Source of the DNA: Agromyces sp. H66
GTDB taxonomy: Bacteria > Actinomycetota > Actinomycetes > Actinomycetales > Microbacteriaceae
Direction of reading: 5' to 3'
DNA length: 64,000 bases
Assembly (NCBI RefSeq): GCF_004959775.1
Contig: NZ_SJZG01000011.1
Coordinates: 62,001 to 126,000 of the forward strand
The translations under genes were made by a program, and so were the position numbers. Positions 1-7,135 of the stretch are shown piece by piece; within the stretch, counting starts at the first letter, position 1; every line of letters begins with the position of its first letter. The notes below the pieces were generated by a model, which was not told the origin of the DNA, did not search any database, and saw nothing but the letters and a program-made list of their open reading frames with translations.

Positions 1-240
1 GCCTCGTGGGAGCTCGACGCCCCACCGATCGCCGCGTCCGTCGTCCTGAAGGCCGCCCGCCGCGAGTACGAGAACCCCCGCGGCATCGCACAGGAGACGC
101 TCGGCGAACACTCCGTCGGCCTCTCCGAGTCCTCCGGCGTCTATCTGACCCGCCGCGAGATCCGCTACCTCCGCCGCGCCGCGACGGGCCGCTCGCGCGG
201 CTTCGTCGGCACGGTCCGCACGCCCTCCGCCCACTCCTGA
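1..240 (+). CDS. Phage head-to-tail connector/adaptor protein, C-terminal part
   Basis: Frame 1 is open from the window edge to a TGA at 238-240 and gives the last 79 residues of a protein. The segment around SVGLSESSGVYLTRREIRYLRR followed by GFVGTVRTPS resembles the C-terminus of actinophage head-to-tail connector proteins (Gp6/Gp15-like), which join the portal ring to the tail. The recognition is by remembered sequence pattern, not by a search. The gene is cut by the window edge. It is followed after 14 bases by another small phage-type gene with a good ribosome binding site. Confidence 0.55.
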   Translation, partial: ASWELDAPPIAASVVLKAARREYENPRGIAQETLGEHSVGLSESSGVYLTRREIRYLRRAATGRSRGFVGTVRTPSAHS

Positions 241-254
241 AAGGACCCCGCCGC

Positions 255-626
255 ATGACCACCACCCCGACCGCCCCGCTCTCCGTCGCCGCCCGCCGCC
301 AGCTCGATATCTTCCAGCGCTTCGTCGAGGGCGTCGACGTGCGACGCGCCCCGGCGAACCTCCGCCGCCCTCACAGCATGGGCGAATGGGCCCGCCTCTC
401 GGCGGCCGAGCGCCTCGCGCACGCCGAGCAGCGCTCCCGCGAGCTCACGGCCCCGAAGACCGCGAAGCTCGCCCCCTCGAAGCCTGCCGCCCCGAAGCCC
501 GAGGCCGTCCGCGCCTTCCGCCCCGGCGAGCGCCTCGCCCTCTCGGACGTCTCTGGCGAGTGGCTCCCGATCGCCGAGATCCGCCGCGAGGAGGCCGCCG
601 CCCGCGCCGCCCGTCGCGCGGCGTAG
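255..626 (+). CDS. Hypothetical phage-type protein
   Basis: A 123-residue protein of unknown function. It starts at ATG 255, preceded by a GAAAGGA ribosome binding site at about 239-245. The N-terminal half is helical and polar. The middle is rich in Lys, Pro and Ala (about residues 67-85), which looks like a flexible linker, and the C-terminus is a charged Arg/Ala-rich helix. It sits between the head-to-tail connector and another small phage-type gene in one apparent operon. No catalytic motif, membrane segment or signal peptide is visible. Confidence 0.6.
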   Translation: MTTTPTAPLSVAARRQLDIFQRFVEGVDVRRAPANLRRPHSMGEWARLSAAERLAHAEQRSRELTAPKTAKLAPSKPAAPKPEAVRAFRPGERLALSDVSGEWLPIAEIRREEAAARAARRAA

Positions 627-670
627 CCCCCGGCCCGTCGACGAACCCGCCCCCAACGAAAGGACGCCCC

Positions 671-976
671 ATGCCGACGCTCCCCGCCCCCCTCGACGAG
701 CTCGCCGAGGAGACGCTCCTCCTCGCCCATGTCCTCGGCGCTGCCGAAGACGTCCAATGGACCCGCGGGCCCACGCCCCGGCCCCGCGACGACGAGGGAC
801 GACGCTCGCCCGGCGGCGTCCCGGACCCGACCGGGGACACTGTGGCCGACCCTCGCCGCCTCGCCGTCCGCGCGGCCTACATCCAAGGCCGCCGGGCCCT
901 CGCGGCGTCCATCGCGACGGTACAGCGCACGAGCGCGAAGCTCGACGAGCTCGACCTCGGCGCTCCGTCGGCGTGA
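671..976 (+). CDS. Small phage-type protein, possibly DUF7169-like
   Basis: A 101-residue protein starting at ATG 671 with a GAAAGGA ribosome binding site just upstream. An N-terminal amphipathic helix (LAEETLLLAHVLGAAEDVQW) is followed by a segment with conserved-looking Pro/Arg/Asp residues and the motif DPTGDTV. A second helix, RRLAVRAAYIQGRRAL, follows. This arrangement reminds me of small proteins found beside structural genes in actinophages, but I cannot name a function. It is the last of three tightly spaced plus-strand phage genes. Confidence 0.55.
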   Translation: MPTLPAPLDELAEETLLLAHVLGAAEDVQWTRGPTPRPRDDEGRRSPGGVPDPTGDTVADPRRLAVRAAYIQGRRALAASIATVQRTSAKLDELDLGAPSA

Positions 977-1013
977 CTTCCTGAGAAGCCCCCCGGCTCG
1001 CTCGGAGGGGGTG

Positions 1014-1102
1014 GGGGATGTCTCCCCTCCCCCCTACGGCTTCCACATCGGTGTGGCATAGCGCCTCATTGTCCGTACGTATAGCTCCGGATTTTTACGT
1101 AC
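1014..1102. promoter_or_regulatory. Inverted repeats between phage genes (possible promoter/operator)
   Basis: The 163-bp gap 977-1139 contains a G-run/C-run pair (about 1003-1034), the palindrome CCACA-TCGG-TGTGG (about 1043-1056), and the inverted repeat GTACGTA (1075-1081) / TACGTAC (1096-1102) around an AT-rich core. AT-rich patches are rare in this DNA, so the last repeat is a plausible promoter or repressor site for the downstream small Cys-rich gene. No clear -35/-10 pair was identified. Confidence 0.35.
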
Positions 1103-1139
1103 ACCGCCCCGTTTTCCACGACCCCCGAAGGGAGCCCCC

Positions 1140-1280
1140 ATGCAGCGATGCGTCGGCCCATGCGGCCGCCTCCTCCTCGTCGGCGACTTCCCGCAGAACG
1201 GCTACGGCCGGTGCTGGGATTGCCAGCTCGACCGCGAGACGTCGCATCCCGGCTACGACGTCCTCACCCGTCGCGGCTGA
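1140..1280 (+). CDS. Small Cys-rich, putative zinc-binding phage protein
   Basis: A 46-residue frame starts at ATG 1140 with a GAAGGGAG ribosome binding site about 6 bases upstream and stops at TGA 1278-1280. It has four Cys in two pairs, C-V-G-P-C near residue 4 and C-W-D-C near residue 25, a spacing typical of a small zinc ribbon. Strong third-position G/C bias supports coding. It lies alone between two non-coding stretches inside the phage-like element. It could bind DNA, RNA or a protein partner; nothing in the sequence decides which. Confidence 0.5.
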   Translation: MQRCVGPCGRLLLVGDFPQNGYGRCWDCQLDRETSHPGYDVLTRRG

Positions 1281-1340
1281 CCCCGCCCCGCTCTAGCCAG
1301 CCTCGTCCCGGCCGCAGGCGATTTGTTGGCGGCTGATTAC

Positions 1341-1371
1341 GCTCCGCCCCTGTCTCGCACTGGGGCGGAGC
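1341..1371. terminator. Perfect 10-bp hairpin, putative terminator
   Basis: GCTCCGCCCC at 1341-1350 pairs perfectly with GGGGCGGAGC at 1362-1371 around an 11-base loop. It lies between the small Cys-rich gene and the promoter of the methyltransferase-nuclease gene, so it probably separates the phage operon from the independently transcribed gene. There is no T tract, as is common in high-GC actinobacteria. Confidence 0.6.
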
Positions 1372-1425
1372 TGTCGTCAGTTCTGCGGCCCGCTGAGCGC
1401 CGCGCCCGGCAAGTCGGCCCGGACC

Positions 1426-1440
1426 TATAGGCTCGCGACG
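1426..1440 (+). promoter_or_regulatory. -10 box for a leaderless methyltransferase-nuclease transcript
   Basis: TATAGG at 1426-1431 ends 8 bases before the GTG start at 1440, and there is no ribosome binding site in between. Transcription would start at or next to the GTG. The same layout (TANNNT, 6-9 bases, start codon) is seen at many host genes in this window, so this element-borne gene uses a host-style promoter and can be on in the integrated state. Confidence 0.5.
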
Positions 1441-3068
1441 TGGCGGACAACAAGCTCTTTTACGGTGACAACCTCGAAGTACTCGCGAAGCTACCGACGG
1501 ACTCCGTCGACCTCGTGTATCTGGATCCGCCCTTCAACTCCGCCCGCAATTACAACGTCATTTTCGCCCGAGGAACCGACGCCCACCACGACGTCGGCGC
1601 ACAGATCGAAGCGTTCACCGACACTTGGACATGGACGCAGGCGACCGAGGAGGAATTCGCCGCGTACGTCAGTGGCGGTCTACCGGTTACCGTCGGCGAT
1701 GCCCTCACGGCATTTAGAACGCTACTCGGCGAGAACGACGCGCTGGCGTACCTCGTCAACATGGCTCCACGCCTAGTTCAGCTTCGCCGCGTTCTGAAGC
1801 CAACTGGCTCGCTCTGGCTTCATTGCGACCCCGTAATGTCGCACTACTTGAAGGTGCTACTGGACGCGATATTCGACCCTCGCAGCTTCCGGAACGAGGT
1901 CATTTGGAAACGCACGTCGTCCAAGAGTCACTCAACCACTCGACTTGCGAGTAACCACGACGTCATTCTCGTGTACGCAGCTAGCGAGAAAGCGGTTTGG
2001 AACGAGCGCGCGAGCTTCATCGCCTACGACGCCGACGCGCTCGATGCGAAGACCCTCAGCAAGTACAGCCACCGGGATCCCGACGGCCGTCTCTACCGGC
2101 TCGACAACCTCGTGAATCCAAACCGCGACCGGCCCAATCTCACCTACGAATTCCTCGGGGTTACCCGCGTATGGAGATGGACTAAGGAGCGAATGCAAGC
2201 CGCGTACGAGGCAGGGATCGTGGTACAGACAGCGCCGGGAAGAGTCCCGCAGATGAAGCGCTACCTCGACGAAATGCGCGGCCGACCCATGAGTGATGTT
2301 TGGGAAGACATCGCCCCCCTCAACTCACAAGCCGCCGAACGACTGGGTTATCCCACACAGAAGCCCCTTGCCTTGCTGGAGCGCATCCTGAAGCTGGCCA
2401 GCAACGAGGGCGACGTGGTCCTCGATCCATTCGCCGGTTGTGGGACCACGATCGACGCGGCGCAAAACCTGAAGCGACGATGGATCGGAATCGATATCAC
2501 GTACATCGCCGTGGATCTGATCGAGAAGCGCCTACTTCACGCCCACGGCCCCTCGATCAAAGCCTCATACGACGTAAGCGGGATACCGCGGGACAGCGGC
2601 GGTGCTCAGGCCCTATTCGACCGAAACCCGTTCGACTTCGAGCGCTGGGCGGTGTCGCAGATCAATGCTCAGCCGAACGAAAAGCAGGTCGGCGACCGTG
2701 GGATCGACGGCGTCGCGCGCTTCCCCCTAGGCACCGCAAACGAGTTCGGTCGCGTCCTCGTGAGCGTCAAGGGAGGCAAGCAGCTCAACCCGGCGATGGT
2801 GCGCGATCTGCGAGGCACCATTGAACGGCAGAAAGCCGAGCTCGGCGTCCTCATTACGCAGACAGAGCCCACGCGCGGAATGCTCGAAGAAGTCCACCAC
2901 TCCGGCTCGTACACCCACCCGGCGACCGGCCAGACGTACCCTCGCCTTCAGATCATCACGACGGACCAACTCCTCGCCGGGAAGAGGCCTCAGATCCCGC
3001 CCACAGTCCTGCCGTACATCGCCGCATCCAAGGCAGCGGCCCCAGACACCAGCGTCCGCATGTTCTGA
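1440..3068 (+). CDS. Fused DNA methyltransferase and Mrr/PD-(D/E)XK-type nuclease
   Basis: A 542-residue protein in two parts. The N-terminal part is an amino-methyltransferase with the catalytic DPPF motif at residues 29-32 and the SAM-binding DPFAGCGTT motif near residue 330; this order fits the beta class, which methylates adenine N6 or cytosine N4. YPTQKP precedes the SAM motif, as is usual. The C-terminal part (about 385-520) has GDRGIDG near 415-421 and LVSVKGG near 440-446, matching the D...xxK core of Mrr-like restriction nucleases. It may thus modify and cut alone, like a type IIG enzyme, or serve element defence. GC content is lower than in its neighbours. The GTG start is supported by a leaderless promoter. 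Activity and specificity are unknown. Confidence 0.8.
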   Translation: MADNKLFYGDNLEVLAKLPTDSVDLVYLDPPFNSARNYNVIFARGTDAHHDVGAQIEAFTDTWTWTQATEEEFAAYVSGGLPVTVGDALTAFRTLLGENDALAYLVNMAPRLVQLRRVLKPTGSLWLHCDPVMSHYLKVLLDAIFDPRSFRNEVIWKRTSSKSHSTTRLASNHDVILVYAASEKAVWNERASFIAYDADALDAKTLSKYSHRDPDGRLYRLDNLVNPNRDRPNLTYEFLGVTRVWRWTKERMQAAYEAGIVVQTAPGRVPQMKRYLDEMRGRPMSDVWEDIAPLNSQAAERLGYPTQKPLALLERILKLASNEGDVVLDPFAGCGTTIDAAQNLKRRWIGIDITYIAVDLIEKRLLHAHGPSIKASYDVSGIPRDSGGAQALFDRNPFDFERWAVSQINAQPNEKQVGDRGIDGVARFPLGTANEFGRVLVSVKGGKQLNPAMVRDLRGTIERQKAELGVLITQTEPTRGMLEEVHHSGSYTHPATGQTYPRLQIITTDQLLAGKRPQIPPTVLPYIAASKAAAPDTSVRMF

Positions 3069-3076
3069 GTGTGCCG

Positions 3077-3274
3077 ATGGACGCCGCCGAGATCCACGCC
3101 TCAGTCGCCGCTCGCCCAGCGACCGAGTCCCTCCAAGAGAGCTTCGCTCAGGCGGCCTACGCCGCGGCCCTCGCGGCCCAGCAGGCAGGTAAGCCGGGAT
3201 CCGTCGTCGCCGGGATCCTGACGGCCTACGCGGCCGAATGGCGCACCATGCGCGACACGCTCGAAAGCGTGTAA
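3077..3274 (+). CDS. Small hypothetical protein next to the element end
   Basis: A 65-residue Ala-rich helical protein, read from ATG 3077, nine bases after the stop of the methyltransferase-nuclease gene. A GTG at 3071 is an alternative start. No strong ribosome binding site is visible, so translation may be coupled to the gene upstream. Codon positions show host-like G/C bias. It is the last gene before the element boundary. I recognise no family; an immunity, regulatory or plain phage function are all possible. Confidence 0.4.
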   Translation: MDAAEIHASVAARPATESLQESFAQAAYAAALAAQQAGKPGSVVAGILTAYAAEWRTMRDTLESV

Positions 3275-3298
3275 ACGCACTGAGCCCGGTGAATGCAC

Positions 3299-4087
3299 TT
3301 ATTGCGGGTTTCGTTGCAGGAATCTCCACTTCGTGGGCGCGGCGCCGCACGGCAGCTCGGAGACGACGGCCCCGGTCTCGGCGATGCGGCCGAGCAGCGA
3401 CTCGTGCCCGAGCGGATAGAAGCGGTCCACCCCGCCGGCCAGGAACGCCACCGTGACTCCGCTGCTCGCGAGTGCGGCACGGTGCGCCATGCCGTCGATG
3501 CCGTACGCGCCACCCGAGACGATGGTGAAGCCGCGGTCGACGAGGCCCGCCGACGCCTCCATGGTGACGTGTTCGCCATAGCCCGTCGCGGCCCGCGCGC
3601 CCACGAGCGAGATCGAACGGATGTCTCGGGCCAGGGCATCCCGGCGGCCACGCACCCAGAGGCCGATCGGGGCGTGCGCGCCCAACTCGTCGAGTTGCGC
3701 CGGCCAGGCACGGTCGCCCGGCACGACGAAGCCGGCACCGACCCGTGCGGCCTGCCCGAGCGAGCGCACGAAGGCCGCATGTTCCAGTCGTGGCAGCCAG
3801 CGATCCAGGCCCGTGGCGGCCTCCCGCTCGTCGAGGTCGCCGCGGACATCGGCGACGACACCCGAGAGCGTCTCGGCCGTGACGCGCTCGAGCAGCAGCT
3901 CCGCGGTGCGGACGGCCCCGATCGCCGCGATCACCCGCCCGAGGACCCCGTCGCCGGGCTCGGCGACGAGCCCGAGCACCGCCCTCGCGAACGCGTCGAG
4001 GTCGCCCGGTTCCGTACCCGCGACGCCGCGACGCACCGCCGCGAACTCGGCCTCCGACTGCTTCGCCGAGCGTTCGACGACGTTCAT
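3299..4087 (-). pseudogene. dprA: DprA DNA-processing protein, 3' end lost to element insertion
   Basis: DprA loads RecA on incoming single-stranded DNA during natural transformation. This frame gives 262 residues: an N-terminal helical region, then the start of the Rossmann-like fold with ISLVGAR, IVSGGAYGIDGMAHRAAL and GGVDRFYPLG. It stops right after KWRFLQRN, where family members continue for roughly a hundred or more residues (end of the Rossmann fold and a C-terminal domain). The ATG at 4087 overlaps the comM stop (ATGA), as in intact operons, so the 5' end is native. The 3' fragment should lie at the other end of the element. A shortened protein may still be made but is probably non-functional. 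Confidence 0.85.
3308..3331. other. Candidate attachment site (attR-like junction) within dprA
   Basis: The truncated dprA frame reads through TKWRFLQRN, a conserved stretch, then meets two foreign codons and a stop at 3299-3301. Codons for R-F-L-Q-R-N are AGA TTC CTG CAA CGA AAC, with three that the host rarely uses. This suggests that the element carries its own synonymous copy of this piece of dprA and that crossover happened at or upstream of the Trp codon (3326-3328). The exact core cannot be set without the other junction. Confidence 0.5.
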
Positions 4088-5625
4088 GCCGTGATCCCCT
4101 TCCGGAACAGCAGCGCACGGCCGACGTGCCCCGCGTCGGGCGCCGTCGCACCGTCGAGGTCGGCGAGCGTCCACGCGGTCTTCAGCACGCGGTCGTAGCC
4201 GCGCATGGTGATGCCGCCGCGTTCGAGCGAGTAGTCGAGCGCGGCGGTGGCCCGACCGCCCGGGTGCAACCGCCCCGCGCCGCGGAGCCATGGGCCGGGC
4301 ATCTCGGCGTTCGTGCGCCACGGCGTGCCGCGGAGTCGCTCGCCCGCGACGGCACGCGCCTCGACGACGCGCCGCCGTGCCTCGACGCTGCTCAGGCCCG
4401 GCTGCTCACCCGCCATGCGCAAGGCGGCTGCGGTGATCCGTGGCACGGGGATCTGCAGGTCGATGCGATCGAGCAGCGGTCCGGAGATACGGGCGAGGTA
4501 CCGGCGGCGCATCACGGGCGTGCACGTGCACGTCGAGTCCTTGACCCCCGCGTTGCCGCAAGGGCACGGATTCGCGGCGATCACGAGCTGGAAGCGTGCC
4601 GGGAACGAGGCGACCGCGTTCGCCCGGTGAATGGCGATCGACCCAGACTCGAGCGGCTGGCGGAGCACGTCGAGCACGCTCGCGGGGAACTCGGGAGCCT
4701 CGTCGAGGAAGAGCACGCCGTGCGAGGCGCGCACCACCGCGCCCGGGCGGATGACGCGGCTGCCGCCGCCGACCATGGCCGCGGCCGAGGCCGTGTGATG
4801 CGGCGCCTCGAACGGCGGCCGACTGGACAGGCCGCCGTCGAGCGGGAGCCCCGAGAGTGAGCGGATCGACGCGACCTCGAGCGCTGCGTCGGCGTCGAGG
4901 TCGGGCAGGATGCCGGGCAGCCGCGACGCGAGCATCGTCTTGCCGGCACCCGGCGGCCCGAGGAGGAAGAGATGGTGCCCACCGGCGGCCGCGGTGAGCA
5001 GGGCGTCGACGGCCTCGTGGTTGCCCGCGACATCCGCGAGGTCCCCGACGGCGACGGGCCCCGCGTCAGAGCGCACGATCGCCGGCACCGGATCCACCGG
5101 CCGCTCCTCGAACCGACCCCCGTGCCGGATGGCGGCCTCGAGGAGCGAGGCGACCCCGATCACCTGGACACCGGGCACCAGGGCCGCCTCGGCGGCGTTC
5201 GCCTCGGGCACCATGACGGTGTCGTATCCGGCGCGTGCGGCGGCAAGCACGGCGGGCAGGATGCCGTCGATCGGGCGCAGCCGGCCGTCGAGGCCGAGCT
5301 CGCCGAGGTGCACGACGCGATCGATCGACTCCACCGAGAGATCGCCGGATGCTGCGAGGCACGCGAGCGCGATCGCGAGGTCGAACCCCGACCCGTGCTT
5401 CGGCAACGCGGCAGGCGAGAGGTTGATCGTGAGCTTGCGCTGCGGCAGCGGACAGCCGGCGTTCGTCGCCGCGGAGCGCACGCGCTCCCGCGCCTCGCCG
5501 AGCGCCGCGTCGGGCAGGCCGATGATCACGAACCCGGGCAGTTGGCTCGACAGGTCGGCCTCGACCTCGACGATCGACCCGGCGAGGCCGAGCAACGCCA
5601 CCGAACGCGTGCGCGCGACCGGCAT
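4084..5625 (-). CDS. comM: YifB/ComM family Mg-chelatase-like AAA ATPase
   Basis: ComM is a hexameric helicase that helps branch migration when transformed DNA recombines. The 513-residue protein starts with a Lon-protease-like fold (residues 1-170), then has the AAA core with Walker A GPPGAGKTML near 218 and Walker B VLFLDEAPEF. It also has the CPCGN...CTCT cysteine cluster seen in this family, and ends with the usual C-terminal Mg-chelatase domain. Length is normal. ATG 5625 shares one base with the yraN stop (TGATG), and the stop overlaps the dprA start, so yraN-comM-dprA form one operon. With dprA broken, its role in transformation may be lost, though recombination roles could remain. Confidence 0.93.
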   Translation of the reverse strand: MPVARTRSVALLGLAGSIVEVEADLSSQLPGFVIIGLPDAALGEARERVRSAATNAGCPLPQRKLTINLSPAALPKHGSGFDLAIALACLAASGDLSVESIDRVVHLGELGLDGRLRPIDGILPAVLAAARAGYDTVMVPEANAAEAALVPGVQVIGVASLLEAAIRHGGRFEERPVDPVPAIVRSDAGPVAVGDLADVAGNHEAVDALLTAAAGGHHLFLLGPPGAGKTMLASRLPGILPDLDADAALEVASIRSLSGLPLDGGLSSRPPFEAPHHTASAAAMVGGGSRVIRPGAVVRASHGVLFLDEAPEFPASVLDVLRQPLESGSIAIHRANAVASFPARFQLVIAANPCPCGNAGVKDSTCTCTPVMRRRYLARISGPLLDRIDLQIPVPRITAAALRMAGEQPGLSSVEARRRVVEARAVAGERLRGTPWRTNAEMPGPWLRGAGRLHPGGRATAALDYSLERGGITMRGYDRVLKTAWTLADLDGATAPDAGHVGRALLFRKGITA

Positions 5626-5981
5626 CAGCTGATCCCCTCGAGGTGCTCGATGAGCGCGGGCGCCTCGGTGGGGGCGAGCACGGCGACCGCGTCGATGCGG
5701 ATGCGCGAGACCGCGGCATCCGTCGCCTCGCACCACGCGACCGCAAGGCGCCGCAGCCGCGCGAGCTTGACCGGCGTGATCGACTCGAACGGATGCCCGT
5801 AATCGTGCGTGGTGCGCGTCTTCACCTCGACGAAGACCGTGTCACGCCCGTCGAGCGCGACGATGTCGATCTCGCCGAGCCGGCACCGCCAGTTGCGGTC
5901 GAGCACCTCCATGCCGCGACCGACCAGATGGTCGACCGCGAGCTGTTCGCCGCGCCGACCGAGTTCCGCGTTGTGCGCCAT
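5625..5981 (-). CDS. yraN: YraN/UPF0102 family nuclease-fold protein
   Basis: A 118-residue protein of the UPF0102 family, which has a restriction-endonuclease-like fold. The motifs RRGEQLAVDHL, NWRCRLGEIDIVALDG and VFVEVKTRT place the expected E, D and E-x-K residues. ATG 5981 is chosen because GGAGGT lies 7 bases upstream; the GTG at 5990 overlaps that site. The biological role is not settled in the family; its constant place beside comM and dprA suggests DNA processing. Confidence 0.92.
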   Translation of the reverse strand: MAHNAELGRRGEQLAVDHLVGRGMEVLDRNWRCRLGEIDIVALDGRDTVFVEVKTRTTHDYGHPFESITPVKLARLRRLAVAWCEATDAAVSRIRIDAVAVLAPTEAPALIEHLEGIS

Positions 5982-6116
5982 CCGCACCACCTCCGCGAAC
6001 AGCGTGGCGGCGCGCGTCCGGCCGGAACGGCAGGTGACGCGGATCGATCACGGATACGGCGTCCACAGCCGATCCGCGGACAAGTCCCGGCCCGAGCGCG
6101 AGCCGGAGGACGAGTC

Positions 6117-6440
6117 CTACTCGTCGAGCGCGAGTTCCTTGGGCAGCTCGAACTCGCGCGTCGCGAGCTCCTCGACGTTGACGTCCTTGAACGTCAGCAC
6201 GCGAACCGACTTCACGAACCGGTCGGCGCGGTAGACGTCCCAGACCCAGACGTCCTTCATGTTCAGCTCGAAGTAGAAGTCGTGCTCGGTGTCGCGACGC
6301 ACGAGTTCCACCTCGTTCGCGAGGTAGAAGCGTCGCTCGGTCTCGACCACGTATTGGAACTGCGACACGATGTCGCGGTACTCGCGGTACAGGGCCAGCT
6401 CGACCTCGCGGTCGTAGTCTTCGAACTCGTCCTCATCCAT
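6117..6440 (-). CDS. DUF2469 family conserved actinobacterial protein
   Basis: A 107-residue acidic protein that matches the DUF2469 family by its MDEDEFEDYDREVELALYREYRD start and the FYLANEVEL and DVWVWDVYR stretches. Function is unknown; the family is nearly universal in actinobacteria, directly downstream of rnhB, as here (6-base gap). No membrane segment or catalytic motif is obvious. The 135-bp gap to yraN holds no clear signal. Confidence 0.92.
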   Translation of the reverse strand: MDEDEFEDYDREVELALYREYRDIVSQFQYVVETERRFYLANEVELVRRDTEHDFYFELNMKDVWVWDVYRADRFVKSVRVLTFKDVNVEELATREFELPKELALDE

Positions 6441-6446
6441 TGTGAT

Positions 6447-7133
6447 TCATCCTACGCCGAGGTCGAAGAGCGTCGGCGCCTCGGCCCGACGCTCGTGCAG
6501 CCAGGTGGCACGATGCAGGGCGCTCGGGCCGTGCTCGTCGAGGGCCGCGAAATGGCCGGGCGTGGAGTAGCCCTTGTTCTCGTCCCAGCCGTAGAGCGGC
6601 AACTCCTCGTGCGCACGGCGCATGCCGCCGTCGCGGTGCACCTTGGCGATGACGGATGCCGCGGCCACCGACGCGCAGTCGCGGTCGGCCTTGGTACGCG
6701 TCGTGACCTGCACGCGGCGCTCGATGGACGCGCTCAGCCAGTCGTAGTTGCCGTCGAGGAGGAGCGGCGCGTCGGCGGCCACGTCGACGGCGGCGGTCAG
6801 CGCCTGGAAGGCGCGCGCGCCCGCGAGGCCGAGGCACGCCATGATGCCGTGCTCGTCGATCTCGGCGGCGGATGCCTCGCCCACGGCCCAGGCGTGCACC
6901 CACGACGACGCCCTCGGCGCCATCGCCTCGCGCTTCGGCTCGGGCATCAGCTTGGAGTCGCGCAGGCCCGCGGGCATGCGCCGGACGGTCGGGTCGATGA
7001 GCACGATGCCGACGGTGACGGGCCCGGCCAGCGCACCGCGTCCCACCTCGTCGCACGCCAGCACCATGGGCGCCCCCGAGCCGAACAGTTCGCGCTCGAG
7101 CTTCAGGGTGGGAACCGGGACGGGCGGCGTCAT
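6447..7133 (-). CDS. rnhB: Ribonuclease HII
   Basis: RNase HII cuts the RNA strand of RNA-DNA hybrids and removes single ribonucleotides from DNA. The 228-residue protein has the characteristic ACDEVGRGALAGP motif with catalytic D28 and E29, then LLLDGNYDWL and KADRDCASVAAASVIAKVHRD carrying further acidic ligands, and GYSTPGH near the end. The ATG at 7133 lies two bases after the lepB stop, showing co-transcription with lepB. Length is normal for actinobacteria. Confidence 0.95.
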   Translation of the reverse strand: MTPPVPVPTLKLERELFGSGAPMVLACDEVGRGALAGPVTVGIVLIDPTVRRMPAGLRDSKLMPEPKREAMAPRASSWVHAWAVGEASAAEIDEHGIMACLGLAGARAFQALTAAVDVAADAPLLLDGNYDWLSASIERRVQVTTRTKADRDCASVAAASVIAKVHRDGGMRRAHEELPLYGWDENKGYSTPGHFAALDEHGPSALHRATWLHERRAEAPTLFDLGVG

Positions 7134-7135
7134 GG

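Larger units (their letters stand above)
1..3325. mobile_element. Right end of an integrated prophage or phage-satellite-like element
   Basis: This stretch holds phage-type small genes and a restriction-modification-type gene, all on the plus strand, and ends inside dprA, which is cut off at its 3' end. Codon use becomes less host-like here (more AT-ending codons, especially in the methyltransferase). The boundary is inferred from the last codons of the truncated dprA frame, about 3308-3331, where AGA, CAA and CGA appear although the host uses CGC and CAG. The integrase and the other attachment site must lie left of the window. No terminase, portal or tail gene is visible, so I cannot say whether this is a full prophage, a defective one or a satellite. 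Confidence 0.75.

Noticed and set aside
165..1046. Long minus-strand frames opposite the small phage genes
   Set aside because: They lack starts with ribosome binding sites and are low-complexity Arg/Gly-rich shadows; the plus-strand genes have good ribosome binding sites and normal composition.
3308..3331. Attachment site in a tRNA gene
   Set aside because: The element boundary lies in the dprA coding frame; no tRNA sequence is present around it.
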